Assembly (NCBI GenBank): GCA_913060515.1
Contig: CAJXRZ010000054.1
Location: 1 to 39,978 of the forward strand
Length of the DNA stretch: 39,978 nucleotides
DNA from: an uncultured Pseudomonadota bacterium
GTDB lineage: Bacteria > Myxococcota_A > UBA796 > CAJQPC01
Reading direction: 5' to 3'
Position 1 is the stretch's first letter. Each line of letters starts with the position of its first letter. A model generated the notes under the pieces. It was not told where the DNA came from. It saw only the letters and a program-made list of their open reading frames with translations, and made no database searches. Below, in pieces: positions 38,037 to 39,978 of this stretch. Position numbers and translations under genes: made by a program.

Positions 38037-38065
38037 TTGACGTATGGGGCCAATTCCGCTATCCA
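38037..38065 (+). promoter_or_regulatory. Possible promoter of the pseudokinase gene
   Basis: TTGACG (38037-38042) is five of six to the -35 consensus; TATCCA (38060-38065) is a poor -10 box, 17 bases on. The gene starts at 38179, leaving a leader of about 107 bases that contains a CCCGGGTTTGACCGGG near-palindrome. The remaining part of the 197-bp divergent gap shows nothing else clear. Confidence 0.3.
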
Positions 38066-38178
38066 TCCATGCTTTTCGGCGGCACCGAAGCTCGACCCGG
38101 GTTTGACCGGGAATTCGCCGTGCGCCAGCGGCAAGCTCGCGGCGCCATGCGCCACCCCCGTGACCTGGCAGGTCCCTG

Positions 38179-39978
38179 ATGATGTTGCTCCCCAAGACCA
38201 TTGGTCCCGTCACTCTCCAGCGCAAGCTGGGGACGAGCGGTGTCTCTGAGTCCTACCAAGGTGTCATGGCCAGTGATGGCCGACGCGTCCTCGTTCGTCG
38301 CATCCTCCCTTACTTGAGCAGAGACAGGGGCAAGCTCGCAGGGCTCGAAGCACGCGTTCGCGACCTGCTCGCAGTCTCTCACCCGCTGCTGGTTCCACTG
38401 GTTGACTGGGTAGAGGTCGAAGACGAGCGCTTGGTCGTGGAGTCTTGGGTCGAAGGCTTGGACTTGGACCGGATCCTCTCCGGCTGCCGCGCCCAGGGAC
38501 AACACGTCCCTGCCAACGTCTTCCTGAACCTGGCCACCCAGCTCTGTTCTGCCCTGGAGGTCCTGCACGGACGCCCTGGCAAGAGCACCGGAGCGGAGAA
38601 CCTGCTTCACCTGGGCCTGCAGCCCGCACACCTCTTTGCGACCAACCAAGCTCGGGTGGTTCTGGGCGGCTTTGCCCTGACCCGCTCCCCCACTGCCCTG
38701 TCCCAGAGCGGCGTGAGCAGCCCCATTCCCCAGCGATTGGAGTACCTCTCTCCGGAGCAGACCTGGCCGGACCAGAGGCTGAGCTGCGCCAGCGATGTCT
38801 TCTCCCTGGCGGCCATCCTCCATGAGCTACTGACCCTCAAGCCCCTCTTCCGGGCAGACAGCAGCCTCCAGACCATTCACCAGGTTCGTGCTGCGGATGT
38901 GTCCGCCTCTATGGTGGAAGTACAGGCCCGCATGCCTGGCTTGGAGAAGGTCCTGGCCCGCGCCCTCAGCAAGAACGCGGCCCATCGCTACCAACGTGCT
39001 TTTGTCCTGCGAGAGGAGCTGCGCGGCCTGATGGCCAGCTACGACTTCTCGAACATCGTCGAGGACACCCAGCGCTTCCTGGCGAGCATCAACAAGGCCT
39101 CTGCAGTCAAGGCTCCCGCAGCCGCGGAGCCCGAGACCACCGCGGCACACATCCTCGCCGCGGAGCGGATCGCCAAAAAGAGCGCCCAAGAGCGTGAGCA
39201 GCAGACGCAGCGCGAACAGCAGGCTCTGCTCGAGGCCCAGCGACGAGAGCTGGCTGAGATCTCCAACCCACCTACGGACTTGGCAGAGGGTCCCCTTCCG
39301 GCCCGTCCCCGCCCGGTGAATCAGCCAGCCCCAGCGCCGTTTCACCCCATCCCGGGTGGCTTTGGGGCGGCTCCCGCGGTGCCAGCATCCAGCCCAACGC
39401 TGCTGCCATTGGATGAAGAAGAGCCCCCTCTGCACGGGAACGAGGAGACCACGAACGTCGGCTTCTCTGCTCCGCCGCCAGTCCCTCATCTGCCCGAGTC
39501 CAAAGGCGAGGTCACCTCAGCCCTGCCTGCTCCCCAGAACCGAGAGCAGACCGCAGCCCTGAGCCCCCCACCGCTCGCAGCGGCGCCTCGCATCGCCGCC
39601 TCACCGCGCATCGCCGCCTCGCCACGCATCGCTATGCCCCAAGAGGACCCCGATGACGAGGTCCTGGAGGCCCTGGATGCCCCAGAGGGCACGCCCACTG
39701 GGATGAACACCTGGGATCCCAACGCTCCGCTCCCAGTGCACCAAGTAGACGATGCCGCCGCAACAGCTCCTCCGCTGCAGACCCCGCCTCCCATCGGCGT
39801 AGCAGCCGCCGGCGCTGCGACCACCCCAATGCCGAAGCAAGCCTCGGGCCCACCGCCCGGCGCGACCCAACCCGTGCCGGTGAATCGCGAGACAGGGGCC
39901 TCAACGGTCATCACGCCGCTCAAGCAAAAGCCCGCAGCTGCAGCAGCCCCAAGCCCCCCTCCCGCCGCAGCACCGGCC
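38179..39978 (+). CDS. Pseudokinase of the Ser/Thr kinase fold with Pro/Ala-rich tail, C-terminus cut off
   Basis: The frame is open for 600 codons to the window end. Residues about 8-290 follow the bacterial Ser/Thr kinase fold: a P-loop-like LGTSGVSESYQGV (17-29), YLSPEQ (189-194, the APE region), SDVFSLAAILHELLTLKPLF (205-224) and HRY (269-271). The catalytic residues are lost. The VAVK lysine is Arg40 (VLVRRILP), HRDLKPxN reads HLGLQPAHLF so Asp is Gly146 and Asn is His151, and DFG reads GFA with Gly164 for Asp. It should not phosphorylate and is more likely a scaffold. From about residue 305 there is an Ala-Gln-rich coiled stretch (ERIAKKSAQEREQQTQREQQ), then a long Pro/Ala-rich disordered tail with three SPRIAA-type repeats. 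No membrane helix is seen. It is divergent from the acidic protein gene. Confidence 0.88.
   Translation, partial: MMLLPKTIGPVTLQRKLGTSGVSESYQGVMASDGRRVLVRRILPYLSRDRGKLAGLEARVRDLLAVSHPLLVPLVDWVEVEDERLVVESWVEGLDLDRILSGCRAQGQHVPANVFLNLATQLCSALEVLHGRPGKSTGAENLLHLGLQPAHLFATNQARVVLGGFALTRSPTALSQSGVSSPIPQRLEYLSPEQTWPDQRLSCASDVFSLAAILHELLTLKPLFRADSSLQTIHQVRAADVSASMVEVQARMPGLEKVLARALSKNAAHRYQRAFVLREELRGLMASYDFSNIVEDTQRFLASINKASAVKAPAAAEPETTAAHILAAERIAKKSAQEREQQTQREQQALLEAQRRELAEISNPPTDLAEGPLPARPRPVNQPAPAPFHPIPGGFGAAPAVPASSPTLLPLDEEEPPLHGNEETTNVGFSAPPPVPHLPESKGEVTSALPAPQNREQTAALSPPPLAAAPRIAASPRIAASPRIAMPQEDPDDEVLEALDAPEGTPTGMNTWDPNAPLPVHQVDDAAATAPPLQTPPPIGVAAAGAATTPMPKQASGPPPGATQPVPVNRETGASTVITPLKQKPAAAAAPSPPPAAAPA
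39583..39636 (+). repeat. Three tandem 18-bp units in the pseudokinase tail
   Basis: Three imperfect 18-bp units (39583-39600, 39601-39618, 39619-39636) encode APRIAA, SPRIAA and SPRIAM. A recent slippage repeat in a disordered Pro/Ala region; copy number probably varies between strains. Confidence 0.75.

Noticed and set aside
49-39978. tRNA, rRNA, riboswitch, insertion sequence or prophage
   Set aside because: No cloverleaf, rRNA-like block, transposase, integrase or terminal inverted repeats were seen on reading both strands; small RNAs cannot be excluded without computation.

Overview
The window is about 40 kb of GC-rich bacterial DNA. It carries 31 protein-coding genes (two cut off by the window ends), one decayed gene and no visible rRNA, tRNA, CRISPR array or insertion sequence. 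Bases 1-48 are not biological: they are an Illumina Nextera i7 adapter, so the left end is the end of an assembled contig, probably from a shotgun (metagenome) library. The gene content points to a Gram-negative bacterium of the Myxococcota (delta-proteobacterial) type: an Mla lipid-transport operon, nine predicted lipoproteins, very large proteins with MopE-like metal-binding repeats, an orphan hybrid histidine kinase and a kinase-fold protein with a long Pro/Ala-rich tail. The phylum is an inference from gene content; there is no rRNA to confirm it.

Layout. 49-348: truncated exported SH3-like protein. 417-3635: Mla-type retrograde lipid ABC transporter with two different permeases, an ATPase and an MCE protein, all genes overlapping. 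3665-5332: ATP-grasp ligase, then a decayed HTATIP2/YwnB-like oxidoreductase overlapping it. 5329-8827 (minus): methyltransferase, small charged protein, and a DinG-like helicase fused to a RadC-like JAMM domain. 8933-10015: murG outside a division/cell-wall cluster. 10040-10540: lipoprotein. 10584-11966: moaD-moaE-trmB, overlapping. 12117-12881: small cytosolic subtilase with its own promoter. 12951-14486: MmgE/PrpD protein. 14543-17023: Ig-like lipoprotein. 17093-18760: hybrid histidine kinase. 18884-20797: beta-propeller lipoprotein.

20929-31945 (minus) is the most striking block. Six genes overlap each other by 1-4 bases. In transcription order they are two giant tandem paralogues (each with eight MopE-like EF-hand-like repeats followed by four beta-helix modules), a metallophosphoesterase lipoprotein, a gluzincin-type metalloprotease lipoprotein, a small beta-rich envelope protein and a further beta-rich lipoprotein. 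This looks like one co-translated cell-surface system, and I know of no described function for the combination.

31984-39978: glucokinase and phosphopantetheinyl transferase (plus), convergent with purH and an exported TPR-like protein (minus). Then come a lipoprotein and an acidic protein (minus), divergent from a pseudokinase (plus) that has lost its catalytic Lys and Asp residues and runs off the window.

A pattern that crosses operons: the eleven exported proteins with a cleavable signal have extremely short signal peptides with no Lys or Arg in front of the hydrophobic core (lipobox Cys at residue 9-14). For most of them no earlier ATG, GTG or TTG start is available, so this does not look like a start-calling error.
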